From an uncultured bacterium (lineage in GTDB: Bacteria > Verrucomicrobiota > Lentisphaeria > Victivallales > UBA1829), in the NCBI GenBank assembly GCA_902774245.1, contig CACYHQ010000010.1, forward strand, positions 1-64,000: DNA of 64,000 bases. The letters are read 5' to 3'. This document shows, piece by piece, positions 50,802-59,938 of this stretch (position 1 is its first letter; each line of letters starts with the position of its first letter). Below the pieces are notes generated by a model. It was not told the DNA's origin. It saw only the letters and a list, made by a program, of their open reading frames with translations, and did not search any database. Position numbers and translations under genes: made by a program.

Positions 50802-53057
50802 TTAGAGCAGTGAAAGAGCGTCGACGTCCACGTACAGGTCCACGTCCTTGACCGTTCGCCGCCAGTTCATGACCTCCGCGCGCAGAAACGCGCGGAACGC
50901 GGCGTTGGGCGGCGTCCGGACCGTGGAGAGATACCGGTAGCGCCCCTTGATGCGCTCGATCGGCGCAGGGGTCGCGTCGCTGATCTCCAGCGGCGCGGGG
51001 AAACGTTCCGCGACGCGGTTCACGAGCTCGGCGGCCTTCGCCTCGATGAGCACGGGGTCTTCGCCGTCGAAATGCAGGACGGTGAGGTGCGAGAACGGCG
51101 GGAACAGAAGCTCCTTGCGGACCGGGAGTTCCTCCTCGAAAAAGTCTTTGCAGGAGTGTTCCGCCGCGCACAGGATCGCGGGATTCTCCGGCGAAAACGT
51201 CTGGATGAGCACCTGCCCGTGGACCTCGCCGCGTCCCGCGCGTCCGGCGACCTGCGCCAGCAGCTGGAACGTTCGTTCAAGCGCGCGGAAATCCGGCAGA
51301 TAAAGCCCCATGTCGGCGTTCAGCACGCCCACGAGCGTGACGTTCGGGAAATCCAGTCCCTTCGCGATCATCTGCGTGCCGATGAGGATGTCGAGGTCGC
51401 CGCCGCGGAATTTCGACAGCACCTCCTCGTATTTCTGCGGATTCGTCATGGTGTCCGAGTCCATGCGCGCGATGCGCGCGCCCTGGAACAGCGCCGCAGC
51501 GAGACTTTCGACGCGTTCGGTTCCGGTGCCGACGTAGTGGAATTCGGACTGGCCGCAGACGGGGCACGCCGTGATCGCGGGGATGATCCGGCCGCAGAAA
51601 TGGCAGATCAGCGATGCGTTCTTTTTGTGGTAAGTGTAAGCGACGGAGCAGTCCGGGCAGGTCGGGACATATCCGCAGGCACACTGAAGCTGGCGCGAGT
51701 AGCCGCGTTTGTTCAGGAAGAGGATGCTCTGTTCCCCTGCCTGAATCCGGCTGCGCACGGCGTCGATGAGGCGTTTGGAGAACATCGGGATGCGGTCCTC
51801 GTCGTCCTTTTCGAGGCGCAAGTCAACGATCTCGACCGCGGGCAGCACGATCGACGGATCCCAGCGGTTCGGCATGGACGCCAGCGCGTATTTCCCCGTG
51901 ACTGCGTTCTGCCAGGATTCCAGCGAGGGCGTGGCGGACCCGAGGATCACGAGCGCGCCTTCCATGCGGCCGCGGACCACCGCCACGTCGCGTGCGTTGT
52001 AGCGCGGCGCTTCGGACTGCTTGTAGGAGGAATCGTGTTCCTCGTCGACGATGATGAGTTTGAGTTTGCGGAACGGCGCGAAGAGCGCGGACCGCGCGCC
52101 GACCGCGATGTCGACCTCGCCGCGGTACACCTTCATCCATTCGTCGTAGCGTTCGCCCTGCGTGAGCCCGCTGTGAAGCACGCTGACGCGTTCGCCGAAC
52201 CGCGCGCGGAACCGCGTCACGGTCTGCGGCGTGAGGGATATCTCCGGCACCAGCACGATCGCGTTGCCGCCCTGTTCCAGGACGCGCGCGATGGCCTGCA
52301 GATATACCTCGGTCTTGCCGCTGCAGGTCACGCCGTGCAGCAGGAGCACATGCGGTGAGGCGGGCGGACGGTCCGGCGCGAGCATGGAGAATATCTTGTC
52401 CAGCGCCGCGCCCTGTTCGCCCGTGAGCTTGTGCGGAGTCGTCGGGACGATCTTGATGTTGCGGAGCGGGTCGCGGTCGAGCCGGACTTCCTCGATGTTC
52501 AGGATGCCGTCCTTTTCGAGCGCGCGGAGCTGGGGCATCTTCGCCCCGGTCATGGCCTGGACCGAGTCCGGCGTCGTGCCGGGATGAAGCGTGATGAACT
52601 GGATCGCCTGCGCCCGAACCTTGGCGCGCGCGCCGGATTTTTCCAGGTAGGCGGCGGCTTTCTCCGGGGACGCCAGATAGCACCGGCGGATCTTTTTAGG
52701 CTTGATCTTACCGCTGCGGACGGCCGACGGCAGCAGCGCGCGCAGGGCCTGTTCGCGCGTACAGCAGTAGTAATCGGCGATCCATGCGCCGAGTTTCGAG
52801 AGGGAATCGGGTATCCGCGGCACGTCTCCGCAGATGTCGATGATCTCCTTCAGGTCGCCGCGGTCGGGACGGGGGATGAGGCGCGTTACGGTCGCCGGGC
52901 GCGGCTTGCGGCCCTTGCCGAACGGCACGTTGACCTTCATGCCGGGCTGAATGCGCCCGATGAGGTGCGGCGGGATTAAATAATCGAAGGTCCTGTCAAG
53001 CGATAAGTTGACAAGAACCTCCACTGCCGGAAGAGATTGTGCGTCTCCGTCTGGCAT
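50802..53057 (-). CDS. priA: Primosomal protein N' (replication restart helicase PriA)
   Basis: A 751-residue PriA, which reloads the replisome at stalled forks. The 3'-DNA-binding domain opens VLVNLSLDRTFDYLIP. The helicase core has Walker A GVTCSGKTEVYL, DEEHDSSYKQ (motif II), GSATPSLES and a late QVAGRAGRGEV. Between the two lobes a zinc-binding insert has eight cysteines (CACGYVPTCPDC, then CHFC and CPVCG). Length is normal. No good ribosome site is visible at ATG 53057, but the family N-terminus supports this start. Confidence 0.95.
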   Translation of the reverse strand: MPDGDAQSLPAVEVLVNLSLDRTFDYLIPPHLIGRIQPGMKVNVPFGKGRKPRPATVTRLIPRPDRGDLKEIIDICGDVPRIPDSLSKLGAWIADYYCCTREQALRALLPSAVRSGKIKPKKIRRCYLASPEKAAAYLEKSGARAKVRAQAIQFITLHPGTTPDSVQAMTGAKMPQLRALEKDGILNIEEVRLDRDPLRNIKIVPTTPHKLTGEQGAALDKIFSMLAPDRPPASPHVLLLHGVTCSGKTEVYLQAIARVLEQGGNAIVLVPEISLTPQTVTRFRARFGERVSVLHSGLTQGERYDEWMKVYRGEVDIAVGARSALFAPFRKLKLIIVDEEHDSSYKQSEAPRYNARDVAVVRGRMEGALVILGSATPSLESWQNAVTGKYALASMPNRWDPSIVLPAVEIVDLRLEKDDEDRIPMFSKRLIDAVRSRIQAGEQSILFLNKRGYSRQLQCACGYVPTCPDCSVAYTYHKKNASLICHFCGRIIPAITACPVCGQSEFHYVGTGTERVESLAAALFQGARIARMDSDTMTNPQKYEEVLSKFRGGDLDILIGTQMIAKGLDFPNVTLVGVLNADMGLYLPDFRALERTFQLLAQVAGRAGRGEVHGQVLIQTFSPENPAILCAAEHSCKDFFEEELPVRKELLFPPFSHLTVLHFDGEDPVLIEAKAAELVNRVAERFPAPLEISDATPAPIERIKGRYRYLSTVRTPPNAAFRAFLRAEVMNWRRTVKDVDLYVDVDALSLL

Positions 53058-53078
53058 ATATCTGAAAAATGGTGTTAT

Positions 53079-53101
53079 GCCGGGGAGACGCGCTCCCCGG
53101 C
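53079..53101 (-). terminator. Hairpin after TIGR04073-family gene
   Basis: A perfect 9-bp stem (GCCGGGGAG with CTCCCCGGC), 17 bases after the stop codon. A T-rich stretch appears only about 12 bases later, so it may reduce rather than stop transcription into priA. Confidence 0.5.
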
Positions 53102-53118
53102 AGGGAATTCATCCGCTC

Positions 53119-53586
53119 TTACTTGACGACGCCAGTCTGCGGATAGAAGAAGTTCTGGTAGTTGTGGGCAGGCGAGATGATCCATTCCGGAGTCAGGATC
53201 GGGCCGTAACCCCACTGGGAGCGGTTCGGATCCATCGGATCGTTCGGGCTGCTCGGGAGCGGGAAGGGGAAGGTGAGAAGCTCAAGGATGCCGACGCCTT
53301 CACGGATCAGGAAGTAGCCGACGCCGCCGATGACGCCGTAGGTGGCGCCGGCGAGGTTGCCGTCTTCAAACTGAACGTGGGCCATGAAAGCCGGGACTTC
53401 CAGCACGCCGAACGCAACGTCGCAGATACCGCGGCCGAGCTTGCGGGTGATACGGTTCCAGAGGTTCTCGTATCCGGGCGGGTTCTCGGGAGACAGATTG
53501 AGGTTGTCGATGGCGAGAGCCTGGGTCATTCCGCCGATCATGGCGAAGAAGACGATGCTCAGGACGATTTTTTTCCACTGTTTCAT
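53119..53586 (-). CDS. TIGR04073-family exosortase system-associated protein
   Basis: A 155-residue exported protein with a signal peptide to about Ala25. The core KLGRGICDVAFGVLEVPAFM, then GATYGVIGGVGYFLIREGVGILELLTFPFPLP, matches the TIGR04073 pattern found in PVC and related bacteria with PEP-CTERM/exosortase sorting. The function is unknown; it may sit in or at a membrane. No exosortase or PEP-CTERM substrate is seen in this window. AAGGAG precedes ATG 53586, and a promoter lies upstream. Confidence 0.8.
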   Translation of the reverse strand: MKQWKKIVLSIVFFAMIGGMTQALAIDNLNLSPENPPGYENLWNRITRKLGRGICDVAFGVLEVPAFMAHVQFEDGNLAGATYGVIGGVGYFLIREGVGILELLTFPFPLPSSPNDPMDPNRSQWGYGPILTPEWIISPAHNYQNFFYPQTGVVK

Positions 53587-53677
53587 TTGGTACTCCTTGA
53601 AGGGTTGTCTGAGTATGTTTTAAGAAAAAGTATCGTTTTTTTTGATGTTTTCACTGGAAAAATCGGAAAACGCGTTT

Positions 53678-53706
53678 AATATATTCTTATATCCTTCATC
53701 AATCAA
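53678..53706 (-). promoter_or_regulatory. Promoter of TIGR04073-family gene
   Basis: Minus-strand TTGATT and TATATT with a 17-bp spacer, about 90 bases before the start codon. No equally clear promoter is seen for queF on the other strand of this AT-rich gap. Confidence 0.7.
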
Positions 53707-53786
53707 GTTGAATTCGCGTTTTTTTTTGAATTTTTTTCGAAAAAAACCGATTTCATCTGCAAATAACGTCTGAAAGGCCGTAAAAA

Positions 53787-54239
53787 ATGCCCAAAAACGA
53801 AAAAAAGTCGAAAAAAAGTCAGACCGGTGTCATTCCGCATCCGTCCCTGACCCTGCTTTCCCGCAGCCATACCGAGTATCCCGATACTCCGGACAAGGCG
53901 AAACTCGAGACCTTCGTCAACGCCTATCCGCAGCGCGACTACGAGATCCTGTTCGACTGCCCCGAGTTCACCAGCCTGTGCCCCGTGACCGGACAGCCCG
54001 ACTTCGGACACATCCGCGTCCGGTATGTCGCGAACAAACGATGCATCGAAAGCAAGTCCCTCAAGCTCTACCTCTATTCCTTCCGCAATCACCACACGTT
54101 CCACGAGGAGGCAGTCAACCGCATCCTCACCGACCTCGTGAAGGCGTGCAAACCGCGCTGGATGGAGGTCAACGGCGAGTTCCGTCCGCGCGGCGGCATC
54201 GCCCTGACCATCACCGCGACCGAGGGCAAAAAGCCCTGA
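53787..54239 (+). CDS. queF: NADPH-dependent preQ0 reductase
   Basis: A 150-residue unimodular QueF, which reduces 7-cyano-7-deazaguanine to preQ1 for queuosine in tRNA. The catalytic Cys65 and Asp72 lie in EFTSLCPVTGQPDFG, and the NADPH-binding ESKSLKLYLYSFRNH follows. The lysine-rich N-terminus is short. The leader shows no recognisable preQ1 riboswitch. The argJ gene starts 62 bases later on the same strand. Confidence 0.94.
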   Translation: MPKNEKKSKKSQTGVIPHPSLTLLSRSHTEYPDTPDKAKLETFVNAYPQRDYEILFDCPEFTSLCPVTGQPDFGHIRVRYVANKRCIESKSLKLYLYSFRNHHTFHEEAVNRILTDLVKACKPRWMEVNGEFRPRGGIALTITATEGKKP

Positions 54240-54301
54240 TCCGGCCCAAACAAATAATACAACAAATCTTTATTCAAAACAATACTTAGGAGATACCTGA
54301 A

Positions 54302-55549
54302 TTGAACCAGAACATCCCGTCTTTCGAGGTGATCGAAGGCGGCGGCGTGACATCCGCAACCGGATTCGAGGCCGCCGGCGTCACCTGCGGACTCAAACGG
54401 AGCGGCAAGGCCGACCTCGCCCTCCTTTACTCCAGGACCGGCTGCAACAGCGCCGGGACCTTCACATCCAATCTCTTTCCCGCCGCCCCGGTCGTGCTCT
54501 GCAAGGAACGCGTCGCCGGACCCGCCGGGATCCGCGCCGTTGTGGTGAACAGCGGCGTTGCGAACGCATGCACGGGCGAACTCGGTATGGAAAATGCGCG
54601 CGCGGTTACTAAGCTCGCCGCCGAAGCGCTCGGCATTGAGGAAGACCAGGCACTGTCCTGCTCCACGGGCAGGATCGGCGTCCAGCTCCCGATGGACAAG
54701 CTCGCCGCCGGGATCAAGGCCGCCGCCGCCGCGAAGAAGCCGGACGGAGGCCACGAGGCCGCGCTTGCCATCATGACCACCGACACGCGCCCGAAAGAGT
54801 GCGCCGTGAGCTTCTTCCTTGACGGAAAGAAGGTCACCGTCGGCGGCATGACCAAGGGCGCCGGCATGATCGCGCCGCACATGTACCCCGCCGTGCCGCA
54901 CGCCACCATGCTCTGCTTCATCACGACCGACGCCGCGTCCGACAACGCCAGCCTCACGCGCTTCCTCGCCGACGCCGTCGAAGTCTCGTTCAACCGCATC
55001 ACGGTCGACAACGACATGAGCACGAACGACACCTGCATGCTGTTCGCGAACGGCGAATCCGGCGCGAAGATCGCGTACGACGGTTCCGAGGCGGCGCAGC
55101 TCTTCGCCGATGCGCTCCGCCACGTGGTGCAGACGCTCGCCAAGGGCATGGTCATGGACGGGGAAGGCTCCTCGAAGTTCGTCGAAGTCCTCGTGACCGG
55201 CGCGAAGGACGCCGCCCAGGCGCATATCTGCGCGAAGGCCATCTCCGATTCCATGCTCTGCAAGACCGCCTGGTTCGGCTGCGATCCGAACTGGGGACGC
55301 ATCCTCGCCGCCGCCGGGTATTCCGGCGCGCAGTTCAGCCCGGAGAACGTCTCGCTGGACTACAACGACAAGCCGGTCGTGCGCGGCGGCATGGACGCCG
55401 GGACTCCGGAAGCCGAGCTTTCCGAACTCATGAAGGCCGGCAGCTTCACAGTTCACATCGACCTCGGCGCGGGCGTCGCGTCCGACACCATGTGGACGAG
55501 CGACATTACCTACGACTACGTCAAGATCAACGCGGATTACCACACCTGA
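54302..55549 (+). CDS. argJ: Ornithine acetyltransferase / N-acetylglutamate synthase
   Basis: A 415-residue ArgJ of the recycling arginine pathway. It is made as a precursor that cuts itself before the nucleophile Thr (Thr202 in HATMLCF). The region reads KGAGMIAPHMYPAVPHATML: compared with the usual KGxGMIxPxMATML it has six extra residues (195-200) before the cut. The C-terminal CDPNWGRILAA is typical. The start is TTG 54302, with AGGAG eight bases upstream; no ATG fits. argB follows 31 bases later. Confidence 0.94.
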   Translation: MNQNIPSFEVIEGGGVTSATGFEAAGVTCGLKRSGKADLALLYSRTGCNSAGTFTSNLFPAAPVVLCKERVAGPAGIRAVVVNSGVANACTGELGMENARAVTKLAAEALGIEEDQALSCSTGRIGVQLPMDKLAAGIKAAAAAKKPDGGHEAALAIMTTDTRPKECAVSFFLDGKKVTVGGMTKGAGMIAPHMYPAVPHATMLCFITTDAASDNASLTRFLADAVEVSFNRITVDNDMSTNDTCMLFANGESGAKIAYDGSEAAQLFADALRHVVQTLAKGMVMDGEGSSKFVEVLVTGAKDAAQAHICAKAISDSMLCKTAWFGCDPNWGRILAAAGYSGAQFSPENVSLDYNDKPVVRGGMDAGTPEAELSELMKAGSFTVHIDLGAGVASDTMWTSDITYDYVKINADYHT

Positions 55550-55580
55550 TTCCGCCCGAACAAACCAAGGAAACCCAATC

Positions 55581-56471
55581 ATGGATCTGAACTATAAGGA
55601 AAAACTCATCCACAAGGCGGACGTCCTCATGGAGGCGCTCCCCTACATCCAGCAGTTCCGCGACTCCATCGCCGTCATCAAGTTCGGCGGCAGCGCCATG
55701 GAAGATCCCGAACTCACCGCCCGCACCATGCGCGACATCGTCCTGCTCGAAGCCATCGGCATGAAAGTCGTCGTTGTGCACGGCGGCGGCAAGGCCATCA
55801 CTGCCCGCCTCAAGGAACTCAACATCGAAACGAAGTTCGTGAACGGCCTCCGCTTCACCGACGCCGCGACCATCGGCGTCGTGGACGATGTGCTGCACAA
55901 CCAGGTCAACCGCACCCTCGTTGACGCCATCCTGAAAACCGGCGGCATCGGCGCCCAGATCTCCGGCAAAAAGATCCTCCGCTGCGAAAAGACGCTTTCC
56001 CGCGACCCGGTCACCGGCGTGGAGTCGGACGTCGGTTTCGTCGGCCGCGTGATCGGCGTCGACGCGCGTCCCATCCTCGACTCCCTCAACTTCCGCATCA
56101 TCCCGGTCATCACGCCGCTCGCCATGGACTTCCACGGCCAGCCGTACAACATTAACGCCGACCTCGCCGCCTGCGAGATCGCCATGGCGCTTCACGCCCG
56201 CAAGCTCGTCTTCATCAGCGACGTCCCCGGCGTGCTCCGCGATCCGAAGGACGAATCCACGCTCATCTCCGAGATCCGCACCTCCGCGGTCCCCGGCCTG
56301 ATCGAATCCGGCGTCCTCTCCGGCGGCATGCTCCCGAAGATCCGCAGCTGCGTCAACGCCATCGAAAACGGCGTCACGCAGGTCCACATGGCCGACGGCC
56401 GTCTGCCTCACTCGCTCCTGCTCGAAATCTTCACGAATACCGGCGTCGGCACCCAGATCATCAAGGGATGA
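55581..56471 (+). CDS. argB: Acetylglutamate kinase
   Basis: A 296-residue amino-acid kinase that phosphorylates N-acetylglutamate. Substrate and ATP sites are IKFGGSAMEDPEL, VVVHGGGKAI and NINADLAACEIA. The N-terminal helix (YKEKLIHKADVLMEALPYIQQF) is of the extended type found in arginine-inhibited hexameric enzymes, so feedback control is plausible. It follows argJ directly and overlaps the next gene by 4 bases (ATGA). Confidence 0.95.
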   Translation: MDLNYKEKLIHKADVLMEALPYIQQFRDSIAVIKFGGSAMEDPELTARTMRDIVLLEAIGMKVVVVHGGGKAITARLKELNIETKFVNGLRFTDAATIGVVDDVLHNQVNRTLVDAILKTGGIGAQISGKKILRCEKTLSRDPVTGVESDVGFVGRVIGVDARPILDSLNFRIIPVITPLAMDFHGQPYNINADLAACEIAMALHARKLVFISDVPGVLRDPKDESTLISEIRTSAVPGLIESGVLSGGMLPKIRSCVNAIENGVTQVHMADGRLPHSLLLEIFTNTGVGTQIIKG

Positions 56472-57700
56472 ACGGTTCCGGTCTGCTGGCCTCAATGAAC
56501 TCCGGCCCCTGCTTTCGGCGGCGGGTCGCGCATGCTTTCGCCCTGACGGCGGCGCTTCTCTGCGCGCTGTTTGCGACCGCATGCTCCACGCCACGGGAAT
56601 ATCCCCGGACGGAAGCCGGAGTCCGGCAGCTTCTTCAGGATTTTGCCGACGACTACATCCGCAGCACGGACAGCGTGGGGATTGTCGCCGGCGTGATCCT
56701 GCCGGATGATGCGGAGCTTATTTCAGTTTCCGGGCAGTCCGACGTGCTCGACCCGGAAAAAGAACTCACGCCCGACACCATCTTCCCGATCGGCTCCCTC
56801 ACGAAGAACATGGTCTTCGAAATGGTGACCGAGCTGGAGCGAACGGGGCAGATCGATCTCGACACGCCGTTGAAGGACTGCCCCGGACTGGACCTGCCGC
56901 CGGAATACGACCCGATCACGGTCCGCGACTTGCTTCTGCACCGATCTGGCCTGCCGCGCGAAAGTTACACGCTCACCAACCTCTGGCCGGTCATTTCCGC
57001 CGAGATATGGGACTCGAACGTGTACGAGAATTTCTGCACGCGCGAGGGGCTGCTCGAAACCCTTTCCAACTCCGAATGCAGGTCCGCCGTCTCGCATCCG
57101 CGCAGCCGTTACAGCAACCTCGGATACGGCCTGCTCGGACTTGCTCTCGAATCCATTACGGGCGAGATCGTCCCCGGTCTCATGGAACGCGTCATCATCC
57201 GTCCATGGGGTTTGCAGGATACCTCGTTCGGTCCGCCCGAAGGCAAGGAGGACCGCATCGCCGGGACGCATTCCGGCGATATCCCGTTCTTCTGGTTCCG
57301 CGGACGCCATGTGCGCTCGCACTACCTCGGCGAAGGACTCCGCACCGCGGGCGGCGTGTGGTCGAGCGCGTCCGACCAGATGCTCTGCCTGCGCAAATAC
57401 CGCGAACGCTTCCTCGCCATGGACCGCGAACATCCCTTTGATACTCCGAGGGGAGAGGACGAGGTGCATTACAACTACTACCTCGTTGATTCGCCCGCCG
57501 GGCACCGCTGTCTCATCCGCTACGGCATGACCTTCGGCGTGGCGTCGTTTTTCGGCATCGACCTCGACACCCGCGTCGCGATCCTGATCCTCCGCAACAA
57601 CTGCGACTGGCCGGACGATGTCGGGATGGACCTGCTGGAACGCCTCGAACAAGTGATCCCTGACGCGGAATCTTGGGGCAAAGAATCCCCGGCCCACTGA
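56468..57700 (+). CDS. Beta-lactamase-fold serine hydrolase lipoprotein
   Basis: A 410-residue predicted lipoprotein (ATAC, Cys39) with the class C beta-lactamase/DD-peptidase fold. The nucleophile motif SLTK (Ser110-Lys113) and the YSN motif (Tyr214-Asn216, RYSNLGYGLLGLALE) are both present. Members act as esterases, DD-peptidases or D-aminopeptidases, and resistance to antibiotics cannot be inferred. It is translationally coupled to argB by a 4-base overlap, which is an unusual partner. It converges on pyrH. Confidence 0.87.
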   Translation: MNGSGLLASMNSGPCFRRRVAHAFALTAALLCALFATACSTPREYPRTEAGVRQLLQDFADDYIRSTDSVGIVAGVILPDDAELISVSGQSDVLDPEKELTPDTIFPIGSLTKNMVFEMVTELERTGQIDLDTPLKDCPGLDLPPEYDPITVRDLLLHRSGLPRESYTLTNLWPVISAEIWDSNVYENFCTREGLLETLSNSECRSAVSHPRSRYSNLGYGLLGLALESITGEIVPGLMERVIIRPWGLQDTSFGPPEGKEDRIAGTHSGDIPFFWFRGRHVRSHYLGEGLRTAGGVWSSASDQMLCLRKYRERFLAMDREHPFDTPRGEDEVHYNYYLVDSPAGHRCLIRYGMTFGVASFFGIDLDTRVAILILRNNCDWPDDVGMDLLERLEQVIPDAESWGKESPAH

Positions 57701-57743
57701 AGATGCGGGATTTTACGGAATTGTATTTGAGGAGAGAACCTGC

Positions 57744-58457
57744 TTAGGAGACGATCGTGCCGGCGGAGAAGTCGCCGGTCAGGACGCGTCCGAGCGCGCC
57801 GGGCTCCTCGAACTTGCAAACCACGATCGCGAGGTTGTTGTCCGCGCAGAGGGAGAACGCCGCGGCGTCCATGATCCTGTAGTGTCCCTCGATGGCCTGC
57901 TTGAACGAGAGTTCGTCGAACTTCTTCGCGGTCGGGTCCTTCATCGGATCGGCGGTGTAGATGCCGTTGACCTTGGTCGCCTTCACGAGCGCCTGGCAGT
58001 TGGATTCCAGCGCGCGGAGCGCTGCCGTGGTGTCGGTGGTGAAGAACGGGCAGCCGGTGCCGCCCGCGTAGATCACGATCTCGCCGCGGGAAAGCTGGTC
58101 CAGCGCGGCGTCTCGGTCGAACCTCGGCGCGAAGGGACGCAGGTCGGCGGATGCGTGGATGTTGACTGGGATATTGGCCTTCTGAAACGCGTCTTTCAGG
58201 CGCAGGGCATTCATGACGGTGCCGAGCATGCCCATGTGGTCGGCGGTCACGCGGTCCATGCCCACGGCGGATCCGCCGCGCCAGATGTTTCCGGCGCCGA
58301 CGACGAGTGCGATCTGCACGCCGAGTTCACGGGCTTCCGCGATGCGTGCGACAGTTGCTTCCACGGCGGCGGGATCGTACCCGAATTCGCGGTCGCCCTT
58401 GAGGGCTTCGCCGCTGATTTTGAGGAGGACGCGCTGATAACGAAGTTTGGTGGACAT
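57744..58457 (-). CDS. pyrH: Uridylate kinase
   Basis: A 237-residue bacterial UMP kinase: LLKISGEALKGD at the N-terminus, VVGAGNIWRGG, the regulatory DRVTADHMGMLGTVMNALRL and the nucleotide-binding YAGGTGCPFFTTDTTAALRA. It makes UDP from UMP and is normally hexameric with GTP activation. The start at ATG 58457 has a GGGAG site. It stands alone with its own promoter, not next to tsf or frr as in many genomes. Confidence 0.95.
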   Translation of the reverse strand: MSTKLRYQRVLLKISGEALKGDREFGYDPAAVEATVARIAEARELGVQIALVVGAGNIWRGGSAVGMDRVTADHMGMLGTVMNALRLKDAFQKANIPVNIHASADLRPFAPRFDRDAALDQLSRGEIVIYAGGTGCPFFTTDTTAALRALESNCQALVKATKVNGIYTADPMKDPTAKKFDELSFKQAIEGHYRIMDAAAFSLCADNNLAIVVCKFEEPGALGRVLTGDFSAGTIVS

Positions 58458-58499
58458 GGACTGCTCCCGGTTGGTCGTGATTAAAAAACTGACTGAATT

Positions 58500-58528
58500 A
58501 GTATATCACGGATTTGCTCGTTCGTCAA
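58500..58528 (-). promoter_or_regulatory. Promoter of pyrH
   Basis: Minus-strand TTGACG and TATACT with a 17-bp spacer, 42 bases before the start codon. Confidence 0.8.
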
Positions 58529-58584
58529 GTGAAGAGACGTTTTTTCTTTCGTCTCTTTTCCGCGCTGTTTCTCCCGTTTTGCGC

Positions 58585-58612
58585 TTTAAATCCGCCGGTT
58601 TCGTTGTATATT
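58585..58612 (+). promoter_or_regulatory. Promoter of ankyrin gene and downstream operon
   Basis: TTTAAA and TATATT with a 16-bp spacer, 80 bases before the start. A small perfect hairpin (CCGGCAC/GTGCCGG, 58629-58644) lies in the leader. Confidence 0.5.
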
Positions 58613-58692
58613 AAGATATGCGCGCTCTCCGGCACACGTGCCGGGACTGTATCATTGAGCAAAAACGAAGAACGAACCTTCCGAGGTGTTTT

Positions 58693-59928
58693 ATGAAGAT
58701 CAGAACGTTGTTGGTTTCCGTTATGACGATGACGGCTCTGGGCGTTCTTCATGCCGCCGATCCGGACCTGGGGCTGGAGAAAGAATATAAGCGCGAAATC
58801 GCGTTGTACCATATCCGCCCTGACCAGTCGCGCTCGCTCAAACGCGATTCCGACGGCACGCCTGTTTCCGAATCGCAGTTGAAACAGACTGTCCGGAGCT
58901 TTTACGACCGGCTTTATCCGCTGGATCCCGCTTTCCTGAAGCGTTTTCAGCTCAAAGACGTGGTCTTCAAGGATACCGTGTACGATTATGACGGCGACAC
59001 ATACCAGCATCGCAGGATCGGCAACAGCCTGTACCTCGACGCCGATTTGAACACCCAGCAGTTTTATGTGAACATGTTCTATCTGCAGCTGGGCGTGATG
59101 TCGCGGACGTATCTTGAGCATTGGAACAAGCTCAATCCTGACGGGTTCAAGTATGAAGATACGCGAGGAAGCCTTTCGAACAGCGCGCAGAAGAAACTGG
59201 ACGCGGTCCTGGCCGAATGGGATAAGTATTTCGTGAGCCGCACGGGGATGTACTCGACGGAAATGGACATGGCGGTGACGTTTGCCTATATGGTCGAAAA
59301 GGGCCCCGATGCCACAAGGTTCGTGAAGGAAAACAGCCCTTCCGTGCAAAAGAAATTCGACTTGATCGTCGAAATCCTGGAGTCGGTCAAGGCGGTCGAA
59401 CGCGGCTACATGCAGACCCTTCTCGCGGATGACCTTTCCAAGCTCAAAAACTACGTGCCGCACGCGCTCGCCGTGCGGCTGGAACGCGAGTATACCGGCG
59501 TGTGGTCCGCGCAGAAAGACGACGGGGATTGGCTGGAAACGGAAGCAAAGCCCTCGCGCAAGCCCGGCGAACCGGTCGAAGTCGCCGGACGCAAGATCAA
59601 TCCGCTGATCCTCGCGCTCGAGACGAAGAACAGCCACCTGTTCAAGGTGCTGATGGAAAATAAGGTGGATCCGAACGTCGCCAACGACAAAAAAGTCAGC
59701 GCTCTCATGCTTGCGATCGCCAACAACGACCCGGAACAGGTGAAGGCGCTTCTCAAGGCTGGCGCGAAAGTCACGCAGGAGGCCGCCCGCGCGGGCACTG
59801 CGTCCGGCGTCAATGCCGAGATCGTGAAGGTGATGAATTCCTATCTCCCCGGAGTTCGGCAGTCTGCTCAGCCGGAAAAGAGTTCCGCAACAGGCAAAAA
59901 GACCGGTTTCACGAAAGGGAGACCGTGA
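58693..59928 (+). CDS. Exported protein with C-terminal ankyrin repeats
   Basis: A 411-residue protein with a signal peptide (cleavage near Ala21-Ala22). A central region of about 250 residues, mostly helical, is not recognised. At least two ankyrin repeats follow near residues 297-360 (NPLILALETKNSHLFKVLMENKVDPN and SALMLAIANNDPEQVKALLKAGAKV). Exported ankyrin proteins usually bind other proteins in the periplasm. ATG 58693 has a GAGGT site and agrees with the signal peptide. ribF starts 10 bases after the stop. Confidence 0.75.
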   Translation: MKIRTLLVSVMTMTALGVLHAADPDLGLEKEYKREIALYHIRPDQSRSLKRDSDGTPVSESQLKQTVRSFYDRLYPLDPAFLKRFQLKDVVFKDTVYDYDGDTYQHRRIGNSLYLDADLNTQQFYVNMFYLQLGVMSRTYLEHWNKLNPDGFKYEDTRGSLSNSAQKKLDAVLAEWDKYFVSRTGMYSTEMDMAVTFAYMVEKGPDATRFVKENSPSVQKKFDLIVEILESVKAVERGYMQTLLADDLSKLKNYVPHALAVRLEREYTGVWSAQKDDGDWLETEAKPSRKPGEPVEVAGRKINPLILALETKNSHLFKVLMENKVDPNVANDKKVSALMLAIANNDPEQVKALLKAGAKVTQEAARAGTASGVNAEIVKVMNSYLPGVRQSAQPEKSSATGKKTGFTKGRP

Positions 59929-59938
59929 CGGTGCGCGT

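Noticed and set aside
53587-53786. preQ1 riboswitch in the queF leader
   Set aside because: No preQ1-type pseudoknot sequence is visible; the gap is A/T-rich with a promoter for the opposite gene.
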